In this document: positions 38,401 through 52,821 of the stretch, one piece after another | How positions within the stretch are numbered: position 1 is the stretch's first letter | How the letters are laid out: each line of letters opens with the position of its first letter | Source of the DNA: Edolisoma coerulescens | Lineage: Eukaryota; Chordata; Aves; Passeriformes; Campephagidae | DNA length: 64,000 bases | Direction: 5' to 3' | NCBI GenBank assembly: GCA_013397115.1 | Contig: VWZW01004624.1 | Span: forward strand, 1,697,603-1,761,602 | Translations under genes and position numbers: made by a program | The notes under the pieces: generated by a model | Database searches by the model: none | Told to the model about the DNA's origin: nothing | The model's input: the letters and a program-made list of their open reading frames with translations, nothing else

Positions 38401-41400
38401 AATGAATCAATGAACAGTTAACCAGTTTCTCTTGCATCAAAGTTTCATCTTGGTCTTATTTCAAAGAATGTCAGTCTTATTTCAGACTTACAGATCCAGA
38501 GTGAGAATTTATGATAAAACCCACAGCAAAAATTGCAGGTAACAGAATTCAGAAAACATGAAAATTAAAAGGGAAGAACAGGAATTGGAAGGGTCTTATG
38601 CTTAAAGCCCCAAGTTTTAATTTCAGATGTTCAACATGACATCTCAGAAAATAATATCCCTGTAATTTGTTTAAAAGGCACAAAATCACTCTGAAATGTG
38701 TGAGGTGAGCTGCTCATTCAATTATGACAAAATTATGACAAATCCCAGAGCTTTAAACAGGGTAAATTTTAAGATCAATAATTATGTTTAAGGAACATCC
38801 ATAGTGACTTGTCCTAGAAAGATCACACATACCTACATGAAGGAAAAAAAAAAACCTGCAACAAAATCTATTTAATTCCCCAGAAGGTGATATAATTGGT
38901 TTGGGAAGTTTATAGTTAAGTACCACTAAACACAGATAGATGCCCAAGAATGACACAAAATTCTGAAAACCTGTAATTTTTTTTTTTTTTTATCTAAGAG
39001 CATTACTTTTAGTGGATGCTCCTAACATTAATTCCTTTCTATCAAATTACTGTCAAGCTTTGGTCTCTCTCACACATTCAGATGCTGAGTACATCATTCA
39101 TTTCCAGCTATCCCAAAAGGCTTGAATACATGCACAGTTAGATCAGACTCCAAGGGAACACAAGCTTTTATGCATCAGTCAACAACTAACGGATGAGGTT
39201 AAGTAGAAACTTTACCCAGGGGCAGGCGATTTCAGTAAATGTCCTCTGAGGAGTTTCTGTGAGTCTCCAGGCTGGCTGGGGTCTGATAAGGGGAAAGGAC
39301 TGTGCAAGGCAAACATCTGAAGCACTTCTGGGTCATGGCTGCACCAACCACACATTCACCTCCCCCAAATGACACATCAGCAAGTTCTCCAACACACATT
39401 TTCTGAAGACATACTCAAATCAAACCAGTTTTATACAAGATACTAGGTATAACAGAACCTACAAGAATAAAAAAACCAGTGTATATAATACAGCACAAAT
39501 AAAACAGCATATACAAAATAGCTGCTGGAACTACAAATGAGGCCAGGACTGACCCCTCTCTTCAAAAACACAACTAATGTATTTAAAAATTAAAACGCTC
39601 TTTCCATGTTTAAATTTTCAAAACTATCTATCACTGCTTCCAGTTGATATTTAAAATAGAGCTAATGTAAAATATTGCTGTAACCCAGACACATGTTGGA
39701 TTTCAAGAAACATAGTCTTATCTACAGCTTAATATTTATGCAGCGTATCTAAGACTGACTTTGAGCAGCCTATAAGGCTTTTTATAAGACATGCTGAGAG
39801 CAATAAATGTTAAAGAGTAAACCTCAGTTTTAAATATTTCTCACAGTATTTAATTTGCTTTTAAATATAAGTTTCAATATTGAAAATTTCAAATAATAGG
39901 GCCTTTATACTCAGTTTTCATGGTTGTTTTTCAAAATAAGCAATCTTTTTCCATTAAGACACACTCAAAACTTGGTTATGTATAAGTTACGTAATTTCAG
40001 TTTAGGTCAAAGATACACTGGACTAAATTATTGTTTCATTTATTATTCTATCAATAACTGCAACGTGCAGAAACAAATCTTGGAGGTTTCTTGCCCATAA
40101 CTAACTACCACACAACTATTAAACACTGTTAAAACACATAAGACTACAGTAGATTTATACAAAATATTGATTTTTTTTTTTAATGGTGGCAAAGAGGGTA
40201 AACTTTTTTTTAAAATTTTTAAGCAAAATATAACTTTATACAATAGACAACAAAGTCAGTGTTATAGAAATATGGCCAAAACTTACATAATAGTTCAAGG
40301 AAAGAGTTATACCATAATTTGGTAATCTCACTTGAAAAGCATTTATTACATTTTAAAGTGCAGTACTCTGTGCAGACCTGATTCAAGATCTCATGGAACT
40401 CATCTGTTCAATGCACTAGATATTTTTCTCCTAAATGCCATTTAAACTATTACTTCATGAACATCAAAAACATTAAGTAAAGATTAATTGAATAGACGAA
40501 AAAACGAAAAAAAAATTACACGATGCAAAGGCCCCTCTGTCTTCAGGATATGAAGATATGAATCAACTCTTTTCACCTACTGCTGGAGTATGAACTGAAG
40601 AAAAGTCTGGCATCTTCTACACACAAGTATGAGAAGGATTACTACTGTGTTCAGTGAACCCTTGCCTACACATATATTAAGACTCTCAAGAGAAAATTGG
40701 GTCACACTCTAATCATAAAAACACACTGACTTGTACAAGAAAACATTTCATTACCCTTTTAACTTTTGTTTTTGCAGCTGCAAAACAGCTTTATTAAGAG
40801 AGATAACACATATGTGATCATCTGCCAGCATGGTAGTGCCTGTGCACTATTACACTGTTAACATAGCTTCTTTTCAAAGATACGTTACTAAAATGGAAAT
40901 ACACTTCTAGGGACCTCCTCTCTCACACCAATTTGAAGGAGAACAGTCAGTAACCAGTAAAAGTCCATCTGATGAACTCACTGATGCCCTAACAGTTTAC
41001 TACTTCCAGAGGAGTATACAGCATATTAAAGGATTTTGTTAGTTGCAGTTGTTACTGCAAGCTAGGAAAAAACCCTATATGTAAATGAAAGATTTAATAA
41101 AGTTATATATTAACTAATCACAGAACCCAAACACACAAAGACAGGCCCAGCTCTTGACACCACTCTTCCAGAAGAGAACAGGACCACTTGTTTAAAAAGA
41201 AACTTAACATAAAGTCCGATGCTTAGCAGCACACTTTAAATATGTCCTTTACATTACTTTCAGAAAAGAAGGAATTATTTTTAGAAAAGGCATGTTTACA
41301 TTGACCAGAATGTTCTAAAAGGCCTAAAGGCCTTAGGTGAACAATTTCATGCTGCCTTTAAGTCACTGCCTTGCATTCCACAGTGATATTAAAATTGATT

Positions 41401-44400
41401 CTCACCCAAACCTCTCAGTACCTCCATGATTCAAGAGTCAAACATTACCAGCACTTATTAGGCAACGTCAGGACTGCACACCTGCAGGACACAGAACATC
41501 CTTTCTGCCACACAGTACTCACACCCATCTCCTTTAACAGCCTACAGAGATGTGATCACCTTGCCACACACTTAAGAGAGGTCAATTGACCGGGCATATT
41601 TAGGCCAAGGATAAGGAGCTGAAAAGGCTCTCCTTGTCTTTCTCCCTTCTCCCCCTCTTAAATGAAGGTCAATCTAACAAAAATAACTCATAAAGGTTTC
41701 TACTTTTCTAGTATCAATTCCAGTGTTTAATCAACTGTTAATCTTCTTGTGTGTTTTCTCTGCACTTTGTTCACTTAACCCATAACTTGAATTGAAATGA
41801 CTCTGTGACTGAGAGCAGAAGGGTTTATCTGAGAAAAAAACAAACAACAGAGAAAGAGCATTTGAGTTCAGGTATTTAGGGTATGTTAGAAAACATATTT
41901 GACTGTTAAGTACTGTTCCATTGTAAGCAAGCTGAATTTTCTTTTCAAGCTAGGGATCACCAAAGAAAAAACATTCTGGCTATTCAGGGAAAAATATAAG
42001 GATCAAAACCACCAAACAGGATATACGTATCCTGCCTGATTTATTTAAATTGAAAAAGACACTCATGCATTTATAAGAATTGCTTTTTCTTTTGTATTTA
42101 TCAGTCTCCTCAATCTTACCTCCATTACTGCCGTGACAGAATAATTAATTTCAGTCAATCAATCATTTAAATAAACCTCACAGGTGACCTCAAAATAACA
42201 TATAATCCACCAAGAACCAGTCACAACAACAATCTTTAAATTCCCTTGGAAAGGAAAATTAAGTCAGCTATGTGTGGCTTGGGGCAACCTAAGCTGTAAA
42301 TCTCTCTTTTCTGATCTCTTCATATGGATGAAAGAGCAGTACCGCTCTGGATTACATAGAACAATTACGTGTTCTAAAAACTCAGGGAATCAGGTTTCAA
42401 ACAGCTTTAATCATGACCAATTAACTGCATCTTTTGCCACCCTGTAATAGTTCCACTGATGTCTAAAGAATCACTTTAAGAAGTCAATCCTTTAACATTT
42501 AAGTTTATGGATACTAAAAGGCCTGTTCGTATTTGTCAACAAAACCAAAAAGAGGCCCTTTACCTGACTGAAAAAGTACCCACCTTCTCCCTATGCTGCA
42601 TACCTTAAAAAAGGCGGAGCAGGCTTTGAACACTTGAGAAGGCTGCTATTAATGTGAACACGTGTAAGGAACGGTGGATGTGGGTTTCACAGTTGCTCTG
42701 GCAATCACTCAGAGAATACAGACATTTAAATAACTACTTCCTTTTTTGAGGATATAAATGTGTTGTACTGTCCTTAAAGTAGGAGTTACTCTCTTCAGCA
42801 GTACTGTCTTTGATATTTTGAAGAGTGGCAGTATGCTTTTTCCAGGTTTCTTACAGCAGCCTTCCCTTTGAAATTTCCCACCAGCCCACTGCTCCCAGCA
42901 GGAACAACAGTGTCGATATAAAAAAAGACATGATACCATCAGCTGCCAGAATATCACCACTAAGGGGTCAGTCTGAGAATCAGTAGATGACACAGCAGTA
43001 AAAATGCTGATGCCTTTTCTATACTACAACTCTCATCATTGCTACCCATAGCAGTGCTTCACCAAGGAGAAATTTTATGAAAACCTTGGTGTAGATAGCC
43101 ACTCAGGGTTGCAACAAGATATATATAAAGTCATAACAGTACAGGAAATGTGAAGCTCCTGAAATACAAAAGGCTCAGCAGTGTAAATCCAGAAGATAAA
43201 CTGACTATAGCTTGTAATTCAACCAAGCAATGAAGTTGTTAGGTAGACAAAAAATCTCAGTAAAATTTACTTTTATTTTTAATTAGTCAACCAAAGCACC
43301 TTGTGCCCAAGGGCACCACAGTTTGATTTAGGAACACTAAATTCCTGCCCTCATATTCCCTGGCAGACAAAAACTACTAGGCAACAAAGCTTTCACAGCA
43401 AACCTAAAACCAAGGAAACTGCTCTCAAATAGACAGCAGCAGAGAAAATCAATCCAACAAACAAGATTAATCCCACCTCTTCAAGGCTGCTATCATCAAG
43501 TGGCAACTAACTGAGTTGGTGTAAACTCAAGGATATACAATAAGCAGGAATACAGTATAAGCAAAGAATGGTACAGGTGATAACTTATTAGACCAAAGGA
43601 TACAGTTAGGAAAACTAGACAGGCCTTTTGACATGCATATCATTCTTCACATCTGAAGCAGAACCAGCAACATTTGATTTAAAAACTAGTTGAGAAAAGC
43701 TGCTAGGAATTTAGCCAGATTACGCTAATCAGATAGTAATCTGAGGGGAAAAACCAGTTAATACCTGTGGTGCAGAGGGGAGTGTTAACAAGGAGAGAGT
43801 GCCTGGCTTGCACATGCCTAAAGCCATAATTTTACCCTCCCTATTTGTCTGCTGCTCTAGGCAAGAAACTACTTTGCCTACAGCTTAAGCAAGCCTGGTG
43901 AGACAGCTGAACTAAAAACTGAGAAAAGATTCTTTATACATTCATTATAAATGTACTGAAATTTCAGCAGAATGAGCATCTTTTGAGTTGGCAGCAAGTA
44001 TTTCAGAATTCAATATTGTGCTGCCAGAGACACTGTGCCATGGTAAATAAACACTATAGCTTTGACTGTCCAACTTAGCTTTAAAGTGGCTTCTACCTGA
44101 CACTCTGTTCATACAAACACTAAGTAAAGCCTTGCAAGAAGTTAATTGCTTGAGGCCATTTGTCCTGAAACAAAAGGGTTGATTATAGCAGCTCCAAGGA
44201 AAGTATAGGAGTTTATATGGGGTGTAGAACATATCCATATGCTACCTGTAAACCAAGGACTGCATTTTCAAAAGCACCCTAGAAGCCCCTTCGGCCAGCA
44301 AAAGCGCATCTGTGTGGAAGGATGTTATGTTTCGGAAGAAATTTCCAAGGAGTTATGTCTTGGAGCACAATAAAGGATTATGTGGAGCTCCATTCTCATG

Positions 44401-46709
44401 AGCAGTTTTCAACCAACAATGTAAAATTAAGACAAAACCATAAATTTAGTACATTTTGTCATCAACACATACACAAACGTAACTAAACATCCACCCCAGT
44501 TACCAGGCTGCACAAGTATGTTGCAGACACCACATGTGGAGGCTATCCAGAAAGGTCCCTTTGAAGTATCCCTTTGTTATCTCCTATACAATGAAGAATC
44601 AACCAACCAAGTCCTAGACTGAAAATCTCAACGACTTTCACCTCCTCCTCTGGTGGAGAAGAAAAAGATAGAGTTTTATCTGTCTGAGCACAGGACAGCC
44701 TTGGATGTAAGGCAACTGTGATTTCTTAAAAAGAAAAAAAATAATTTTACAAAGTACATACGATATCACTGATACACACCACACACACACTTATCCCATG
44801 CAGATTTGTTACAAAACTATTTTGCTAAACAGTTGTGAGTCCTTTGCACTGTAGCCAAAGCTCCTACCACCACATGTGATGCTATTTATTCAGCCCAGTC
44901 ACTCAGAAGCTGTGAAAAGATGCAGTCCAAATCTTAACAGAGTTATGCCAGAAACTCAGCCCTATACTCGACACAGATCTTTAATTTTTATTTCTAGTTC
45001 TGTGCTTGCTTTTTCTTTTTTTGAATGAAAGAGATCAGCACCGCCCCTTACCAGGATGCTTTTCAAATGTGCTTTAACTTTTTACTACAGCAACTCAACC
45101 CCAAAAGGATGCTGCAGACAACTGTGTGTAAAAGCTGAGAAATCTTTCGTACCCTTTTGGTGCAGAAAAGCAAGTTTCATACAGACCAAGAGGTCCCTAT
45201 TTGTGTAAAATAAAACACTTGGTGTTTACTTGACAGAAACAGGTGATTCTATTTAAACTAGACAGGTTGCAATAAAACATTTGAGTCCCAATTGCTGACT
45301 GCTTACTTCTGCACTCCAACTACAAAATGTTGGTACCTTGATAGTCATTAACCACTTCTAATGCCTCAATGAATCAGCCATGCTGCGACAAAACATGAAA
45401 ACTACTACTTTGTTTCCCCATAAATGTAGATTGCAATACCCAAGACAGAAATAAACTAAACAGTGCTGCTGGGCTGCACTTCTGAAAATTAAGTATTTCT
45501 GAGATGACTGAAATTCCTGCAACCTGTACTTTAGCTAAGCTATCACACTTCTCTTTCCACATTACAAAAGACTTTGGGGTTCTCACAGTTTTGATATTTG
45601 TCAGTGGGGTTCTCCAGTGTCGCTAGATCACTTTCAAAGAAAAAAAATCTTGTTTTGCATTAGTTCAGGAAGTGAGTAACCATTTGGAGTGATATTGCAA
45701 CCAAAGAACATGAAGGCCCTCACTAAAAGCAGCACAAGGGATACTATGTTCTCAGGACCAAGTATGAAAAAACATAACACACAAAAGGACTGAGATGTCT
45801 GGGCACTTAAAGAAGCATCCCTAGTGCAGATCCAGACTGAGTTGCATGGGAGTGAAGATCTAGTAACACCTTTTCAAGTGGCTCAAGACTACAGCTGCTG
45901 GAAGCCTTTCCTGCCCATCTGACTCACAATAAAAACAGCATCAGTGCAGTAAACAATATTTCACACCTTCACACGTTATTTTTTCTTTGTAAAACTTCTC
46001 CTGGATATGGCAACTGAGACACCACCAGTACTTCATATCAATACAAAAGAGATCTGTCTTAAAAATATCACCTCATCTGTAGGTATTCTTAGGAGGATAC
46101 TCATTGTATTTGTAAAAGCCATACAAAGTGTAAGATTACACAATGTATTTTGTTAAGCTGCAAATAAATTCCATTTTAATGTAATACAACATCTAAGTCA
46201 TTGGTATTGCTGGACTGCACATATATCTGACTGGGAGGAAGCAGTAAACTTCCTTTTTTTTCTTTAAGGGTGAAGGAGAAGACTAAGCACATTAAATCAT
46301 TAAATGCTTAGAACTTTAATTAGAAACTAAATCAACTTTTGTAAGATTTGGTCATTCAGATGCTCATGGAAGTAGGTATAAATGAGGTCTGTATAGGAAT
46401 AACCCTTACAAACGCAGAGAGAGAACAGAAGCAACTTGGTGTGTTTATAGACCTGCATTCCCTTTCTCTGTGCCTGAACTTTCTTTTATGACAGCATGTA
46501 TTTATTACCCTAAATACAAAATTCAGACAATATGAAAATTAAGGATGTCATACCTTGTCTACGGTGCATACTTAGGAACCAACTTGCCCTCAAGTTATTA
46601 GGCATAGGCATGCACTATATAAACATGTGTAAATATAGTGTATGGTGATTCTATTGTACAATAATATAGACCCACACAAGTCTGGCCTTACTATGATTGA
46701 TTATTCTTA
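35413..46709. other. Unique AT-rich noncoding DNA, no gene seen
   Basis: The longest quiet stretch of the window, about 11 kb. No interspersed repeat, exon or RNA gene recognised. Small structures seen are an exact 11-bp tandem, ATTATGACAAA, at 38721-38742; a T run at about 38979-38991; AAGGCCT-AA-AGGCCTT near 41319-41334; and a (CA)5-6 run near 44777-44790. Open frames stay under about 100 codons and match nothing I know. Confidence 0.45.
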
Positions 46710-46776
46710 AGAAAAAACCCAAACCAAACCAACCAAAAAAACCCAACAAAACAAACAAAAAACCCCACTCCCTCAA
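46710..46776 (+). repeat. A/C-rich low-complexity tract
   Basis: AAAAAACCCAAACCAAACCAACC-type sequence for about 65 bases, again almost free of G on +. A decayed simple repeat. Confidence 0.75.
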
Positions 46777-47338
46777 AACATAATTAATTGTGATCGCAAA
46801 GACAAGAGGTGACTTTCCCCAAAGTTAAATTATTTTGTAGGCTGCATTCATAAAAACCTATCTCTGTAAAAACATAAGTTTTCACAGAAACTGTACTAGG
46901 GCCTTTATCCTCCTAAAAAAAAAAATTAAAAAAGGAACTGCAAAAACTTTGTCTGTTCGTATAATTGTTCAACTGCTCTTTTATGGATACCCTTGAACTT
47001 ACCATTTTGTCTACTCATTTCTAGATACTAACTTAGTCTTGTGGTGTATGCAATATATTGCCCACATTTTGGAGAACTATCCCAGAGAAGAGAGAGGGCT
47101 GACATTAGCAAGCCCAAAGGTTCAGAGCACTTCAATTCCTAGCCTAATGGGAAGTAAGATACTATTGTATTTTTAAAGGTACTGAGTATCCATAATTCCA
47201 CGCAGTCCACAAAAGATGCAGATGCACAAAGAAAGAAAAACTAACCTTATGTATCTCAAAATCAGGTAGCCAAAAAATAACTCATCAAAATTAGCAGACA
47301 CTTTAAAATACAGGCCTCTGTGATTTGACTCTAATTAA
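46777..47338. other. Unique AT-rich noncoding DNA, no gene seen
   Basis: No recognised repeat, exon or RNA gene; an A run near 46915-46925. Confidence 0.4.
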
Positions 47339-47455
47339 ATGGAAGTTGAAGTCGGAGCCAGGATTAGAAGCCACGGGGGATCCTTTGATCTCAGTTTCTC
47401 AGACTCCGCTGCTTTTTGCACTACCGCACTTTCCCTTCACTTCAGCAACTCTCAT
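47339..47455 (+). repeat. Old interspersed repeat, MIR/L3-CR1-like
   Basis: The order of words GGAAGTTGAAGTCGGAGCCAGGATTAGAAGCC, TTTGATCTCAG, TCAGACTCCGCTGCTTTTTGCACTACCGCA matches the tail common to ancient amniote SINE/LINE families (MIR and CR1/L3 3' regions), where 'GCAGAGCCAGGATT-GAACCCA' is followed by 'CTGACTCC-AGTGCTCT-TCCACTA'. The match is decayed and partial, so the family is not fixed. The repeat opens a frame of 83 codons which is incidental. Confidence 0.5.
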
Positions 47456-50400
47456 GCTGCTGTAGCAAAAGAGTCAAACCAACTACAGGCATGTGGCTGG
47501 GAAGGAATTTTTGGCATCTCTACAAACATTCACAAATGGCATTATCTTCAGCAGATGAAGACTGATATTTTCAAAGTCAAGTCCTCGTAAAGTTTTGGTC
47601 CACTGGACCCAAACAGTCCATGTTTTTCTCTGACTATTTTATACAGGTCAAGGGTACTTTAAATTGTTTACAATTACATGGTGGCAATATGGAATTGCAG
47701 AAAATAATAAATAAAACCTTAAAAAGTTGACAACATAGGTTATTACAAAGCTAACACTATAAATATAAATATGCTTGGAAGGCATTCATACTCTGCCTTT
47801 ATAAATAACCATTTCTCCTTCTGCTACAAAGTCCTTTTCCAATATTAGTATAGACATTAGGGTCCAGAAAAACAAAAGGAATGTTTAGCTTGTGAACTTC
47901 AGACATGCATTTTAATAATTTTGAAGGGATGAGTGTAAAAGCTGTCTTAATGATCTCACAGCACGAAGGATTCATATTTTTGTCTTCCTATGCCAAAAAA
48001 CAAACACATAAAAAGAGAAAATTTTAACTAAAAAGACTTTGTCAGAGAAATATAAATTGCTTTTTAGGGAACTGTAACATAATAAAAGGTATAAAAATTA
48101 GCAGAAAGTCTATATTTCCTACAAAGGCCCCACATCCAGTGGTCGGCACATTTTGTGTTGCTTCCACTGTAAGAAATTGAAAATGGAGCTTTACTGAGCA
48201 GGTAAGGCTACATGAGTGTGCTATGAGTGTGCACAGAGTTGGTGCAGACGTCCCCAGATCACCCACTTTCCAAAAAAAGTGCAACTGTAAAAGAAGGCTG
48301 AAGAGAAAGCTTTCAGGTACCTTTGCTCTTTCCAAACCTGAAAATAGATACAATTTAAAATCTAATTTAGCAGCTCTACGCTATACAGGAGCATCTTAAT
48401 GTGTTACAATAGGCACACAATTATTCACTGCATCTCTCTACTGCCATTCAAGAAAATCAACCATTATTCTCAATCTACTAATATAAGTGAAACTAAGTAC
48501 ATAATAAACATCTAATTAAATTACTTTCTCAGCACATTTTCCCCATAAAGTTATTTTTGAAGCTACTGACAATATATACAAGGATTGAACAACATGTATT
48601 AAACTGTAAAGCATTAATTTTGGAATGGATCTGTATAGGTTCTTTAGAAATATTAACAAATGATTTGCTGATTTTCAAACCATCACTACATGATATGGAC
48701 AATTCAAGGAGATTTTTTTTTTCCTCTGTAGACAGAGATCTAACAATTAATAAATTATCTTTGTTTTCTTTATAAAGGAATTCTCACTATAGTGCAAGTA
48801 CACAACTTGCTAGGAACACACAACAGTGAGTAATAGTACAACTAATTTACAAGATATTTCTACTCTTTATTGTGATGTTTCTATACATTCAATTATGAAA
48901 AACATCAAAAGATTTCCCACTGAAGAAGTAAATTAGACATTCACCATTCTTTCTTCATAAAGTAAAGAAGATATGCTTCAAAGATATATGAAAGACAAAA
49001 CACTTTGAGCTAAAAGTTTTGGTAGTATTGCCATTTCTACTTTGCTAAGCCATAGAAATTCAAGAAATGTGAATTAGCTTCTTTTGTGAACACTGTTGAT
49101 TCTCCAGCTTCCAAAAATTTTGTTGTACATACAGGTGAAAAGAGCATTTTTCCAGATCAATGAGAGATTTGACAATATCAGGAACTTTTTAGGTAGTTAA
49201 AACAGAGAGGAATTCACACTCATCCCTGAATATTAATGCATACTTCTGTAGGTGTGCTTTACACTGTTTGCTCACTGTATACAATACTTAGAAATCTGTT
49301 CCAACTCATTTCATCCTGAAAACTTGGTAACATCTGCATCTGCAGATATAGGCTATACAAATAGAATTTCTTTTGAAAGTGTTTTTCAGATGCAAAATAA
49401 GTAGACTTCTACTTTAAAAAATTTAGAAATGTCTCTCAGGAAGTTTGAGAATGTCAATTTGTTTAAACCTGTACTAGCTCTGCTTTCTGACAATCTGTAT
49501 TGTAAATCTCTCATTATACACGTGGTATTCAGTTTGGAATATTAGCATCATGGTCATGAAAAGGGCAACAAAAATTAAGATAACGCTAGCCTACCGTATC
49601 TTTGCTCTGGAAGATAAGATGTTGCCATGGTTTTGGTGATTTTGAATAACTATCCTTGAAAGAGTGATCATTGTAGCAAATGAATTGCCTTAATACTCCT
49701 CCCAGGCAGCCAGGTCCATTTGCTATTATTTTCCTTATTTGAAATTAAGAACATGTGTCTGAATGGTGCTGAAAGCTCTGCCAAAAACATACAACAGTAC
49801 AACTCAAAATGCCTGATGCAACAGACGCAGACATTCTCCACAGCCAGAGCAGAATATGGGCTCATGACACACGATGACCAAAGGCATCATTAGTCAGCGA
49901 AAGTCACTCAAGCAACCAACACAAAAAGAAGGATTCTCCTTACAATCATTCTGTTTGGAATAACTTAAGAGCAAAAAGCAGGAATTATAAAGTCTCCTGG
50001 CTTGTTTGGGGCTGGCCTTGTTTTTGCCATCACTTTTTAAATAAGACACTCACACTATCAAGGTTTGCCTCTCTGAAAATTGACCTTTCTAGAGCGAGGT
50101 TTTCTGGGCTTTGACAGTGATACAAAGAAAGGAACGCTGCCTGAGAGACAAAGAAAGAAACCACACTAAGCAGAGTTTAAATCTGATATTCTAACAGTTG
50201 AATTTCACAGCAAGAAATAAACTCTGGGGAAGAAAAAAAAAAAAAGAAAATGCTCTGATTTGGCCATAAGAACCCACTAATAGGTGTTTAATGCAGCAGA
50301 AATACTGTTAGGTCTTCTAGCACTTTACAGAAGAACATTTCTAAATACATTTTGGATTTTCATTCTGGGATGCACCATAGACCTTACAAAACCCTTTTGA

Positions 50401-51622
50401 ATGACATATGAGAAACCAGTTTTGCTTATTATGTGAGACAGTATTTTTAAATACAAACTTGTGGGCAAAATATATTGCTGTAACTGGTAGTAGGTCTTAT
50501 GTTCATGGAGGCAGAATAGAATTTTGAGAAGAAAAGGTAGTCCTTGGAAAGATATTAGGACTGGTAAGCTGCTTTTCTGGATTTAGTTGAAATTTCATCG
50601 GCGCTGTGGGTAACATTTCTAGTTTTGTGGCTGAGTTTTCAAACAATGAAATGTTCTCGTTTCACACAAGTCAAGGAGCTAAATCACTTTTAAAACTCTT
50701 AGCAAAAATAAGTGGTTTGAGTCAATGTTGCTCCAGGTAACACTCTCTGCTTTGGGACTAAAAATAAAATCGCTCATTCAGAATATAAGTGGAAAAAAAA
50801 GCAAGCTCTGCAGAGTTTTCAAAAATATTTCTTCCTTCTGGGTTTGAAGCTAAACTCACTATTTATGAGAAATCTTGGCAGAACATAAAAATTCGAAACA
50901 ACACAGCTGCAAAGACTGTCAATTCTTTACCTTGTGTAAAATGATAGGTCTTTCACTACAAAGACACTGGCAAGTTATTAAAGAATACAAGTAATAAAAA
51001 CAAGCAAATAAATAATTCTGGTTTGCACTCAATCACACAAGGCTTTTTGAAACATGTGAAAGGTACTTAGCATAATGGTCTCTAAATTTGTAAGGAAACA
51101 AAATTGCTTGGCACTTAAATGAAACTGGCCAATGAATGGTTTCAAAACTCAGCTCAGGAATTTGGGAAAGACACAGTGAAGTCAATGTAAAGTCATTTGA
51201 ATAGGTTTTAAATCAGGACAGGAGTCAAAAGGATAGATGAGTAAACTTGATTAATTTCTTCATTTCTATGCAACTAACAGTACTAAATAGTGTCCTTGCT
51301 AATATTTAAACCTGAATGAGTGACTTATTCTATGTGTGATCCCCGGGAGATTAATCAAGAAAACAATAGAAGAACTGAAAACAGTCATCTATCCTACAAT
51401 CTTATCAGAAGTTATAAATTTACAAAACTTTGGTACTACAGTAAAGAAAGCTTTACAAAAGGATCCGATCAGACTCTCCCATGTTAGAATGGTCACTTTA
51501 CACAACTTCTGTGTCTTAATATGCCGTGTGATATCAAAGCAAGCAGCTATGCAGTTTCCCTCATTTATTCCTATGAATTAGTGTCTGTGATTTTATCTAC
51601 ATCTTCTCCTTTGTGCATGCAA
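47456..51622. other. Unique AT-rich noncoding DNA, no gene seen
   Basis: No recognised interspersed repeat or exon. A-rich runs near 50230-50246. Longest frames about 100 codons on - at 48042-48353, hydrophobic and without recognisable domain. Confidence 0.45.
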
Positions 51623-51644
51623 GTGTGTGTGTGTGTGTGTGTGT
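51623..51644 (+). repeat. (GT)11 microsatellite
   Basis: Eleven uninterrupted GT units, the longest perfect dinucleotide run in the window. Length is likely polymorphic between individuals. Confidence 0.95.
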
Positions 51645-51879
51645 TGTCATGCCCCAAGCAGTTCTGTGGAGTTCTCAGGGTTGAAGCAGCTCTTTTATTG
51701 TAATCAGTTTTCATTACAGTCCTTTGATCTCTCTCCATTCTTTGTATACAACACTTCATCACCTTTATTTTCTGTCATAATTGCATGTGAAAGATTTCTC
51801 CTTTGATAGACCCTGAATGCCAAATCAGTATCGAAAAGAGTGTTGAAAAGTGTCATGTGCTCTGTCTGCTTTAAAAGGC

Positions 51880-52400
51880 ATCCCATACACCTGTGGAAGA
51901 CAAACAATTTTTCAGTGATATGACATATCTATCATCCGTCCACAGGATATGAGCTGTTCTGTCTGCTTAATAGCAAGGGGCTATGCATAGCAAAATAGTA
52001 ACTGCTGAAAGAAATGTGTAGCACATTGCAAACTGTCTGGCAGCCCTCCCTAAGCCTCATCTCATTCTGGCCTGCTGATAATTCACAGACTGTGTTCCTG
52101 TGCGCTCATCACTCCGGCAGTAAGAGTGGCTAGATGGGGCCCCCTGTCTCTGCTCCCTGTCACACTGTCATTCAGGTGTGTCTGTCTGCCATCACCTGCT
52201 GACACAGCCACATGCGTCTCAATTACAGAATAGGCCTCCATTCACACTGCTGATGAAGATGTTCAATCTGTACTGGCTAACAGCATTCTTCCTTAAAGAT
52301 GTGTCTTTTGGGGTTTGTGAAAACAGACACCAGGTGAAATGTGTTGGCGGCTACAGAATAATACTTCTCACCATACTTTTGGTAACAAATTATTAGTGGC
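51880..52400. promoter_or_regulatory. Candidate conserved noncoding element
   Basis: A block with higher G+C and almost no simple runs, just upstream of a CR1 composite. It has a dense set of E-box and T-box-like words (CACCTGTGG near 51890, TTCAGGTGTGTCTG near 52165, CATCACCTGCTGACA near 52190), TAATTCACAG, ATCACTCCGGCAG and CCAGGTGAAATGTG. One + frame is open for 72 codons (52178-52396) but has no recognisable product. Called regulatory on texture; a spliced noncoding exon is the alternative. Confidence 0.35.
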
Positions 52401-52821
52401 CAGTCTTTTTCTCTACAATTGTAACCCTCTGCCATCCTCTGCAATGATAAAATACAGTGAAGGGGTATAAAATTATTTTTATTTTCCCCTTCTCTACTTC
52501 AGCATGAGGACAAGTGATTAAGCAGCAAAACTGGAAAGCCAGATATGATACAATGTCAAAGTAATTTATTTCTCTATTTTACAAACGCCATGCATTTTTA
52601 CAACCAAGGATGTTTTTAACACTGCCAACACAGCACTGAAGACATCCATATTCACCTTATGGGAAAAGAAGAAAAAAAAAAAAGAAAAAAGATAAAAGGA
52701 AGGCAAATGCTTAGAAGATGATAATGGGAGATACATAATTGTTACATTTGTACTTCTATAGCCATGGAAAGTAACACTTAGTGATACCTGACCAGCAATG
52801 CCACATGATACATACAGGTCC
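52401..52821. other. Unique noncoding DNA with A-rich run
   Basis: No gene seen. An A/G run (GAAGAAAAAAAAAAAGAAAAAAGATAAAAGG) lies at about 52668-52700. Confidence 0.4.

Noticed and set aside
44770..44795. Short CA run
   Set aside because: Only five to six units; too short to call as a microsatellite beside the (GT)11 tract.
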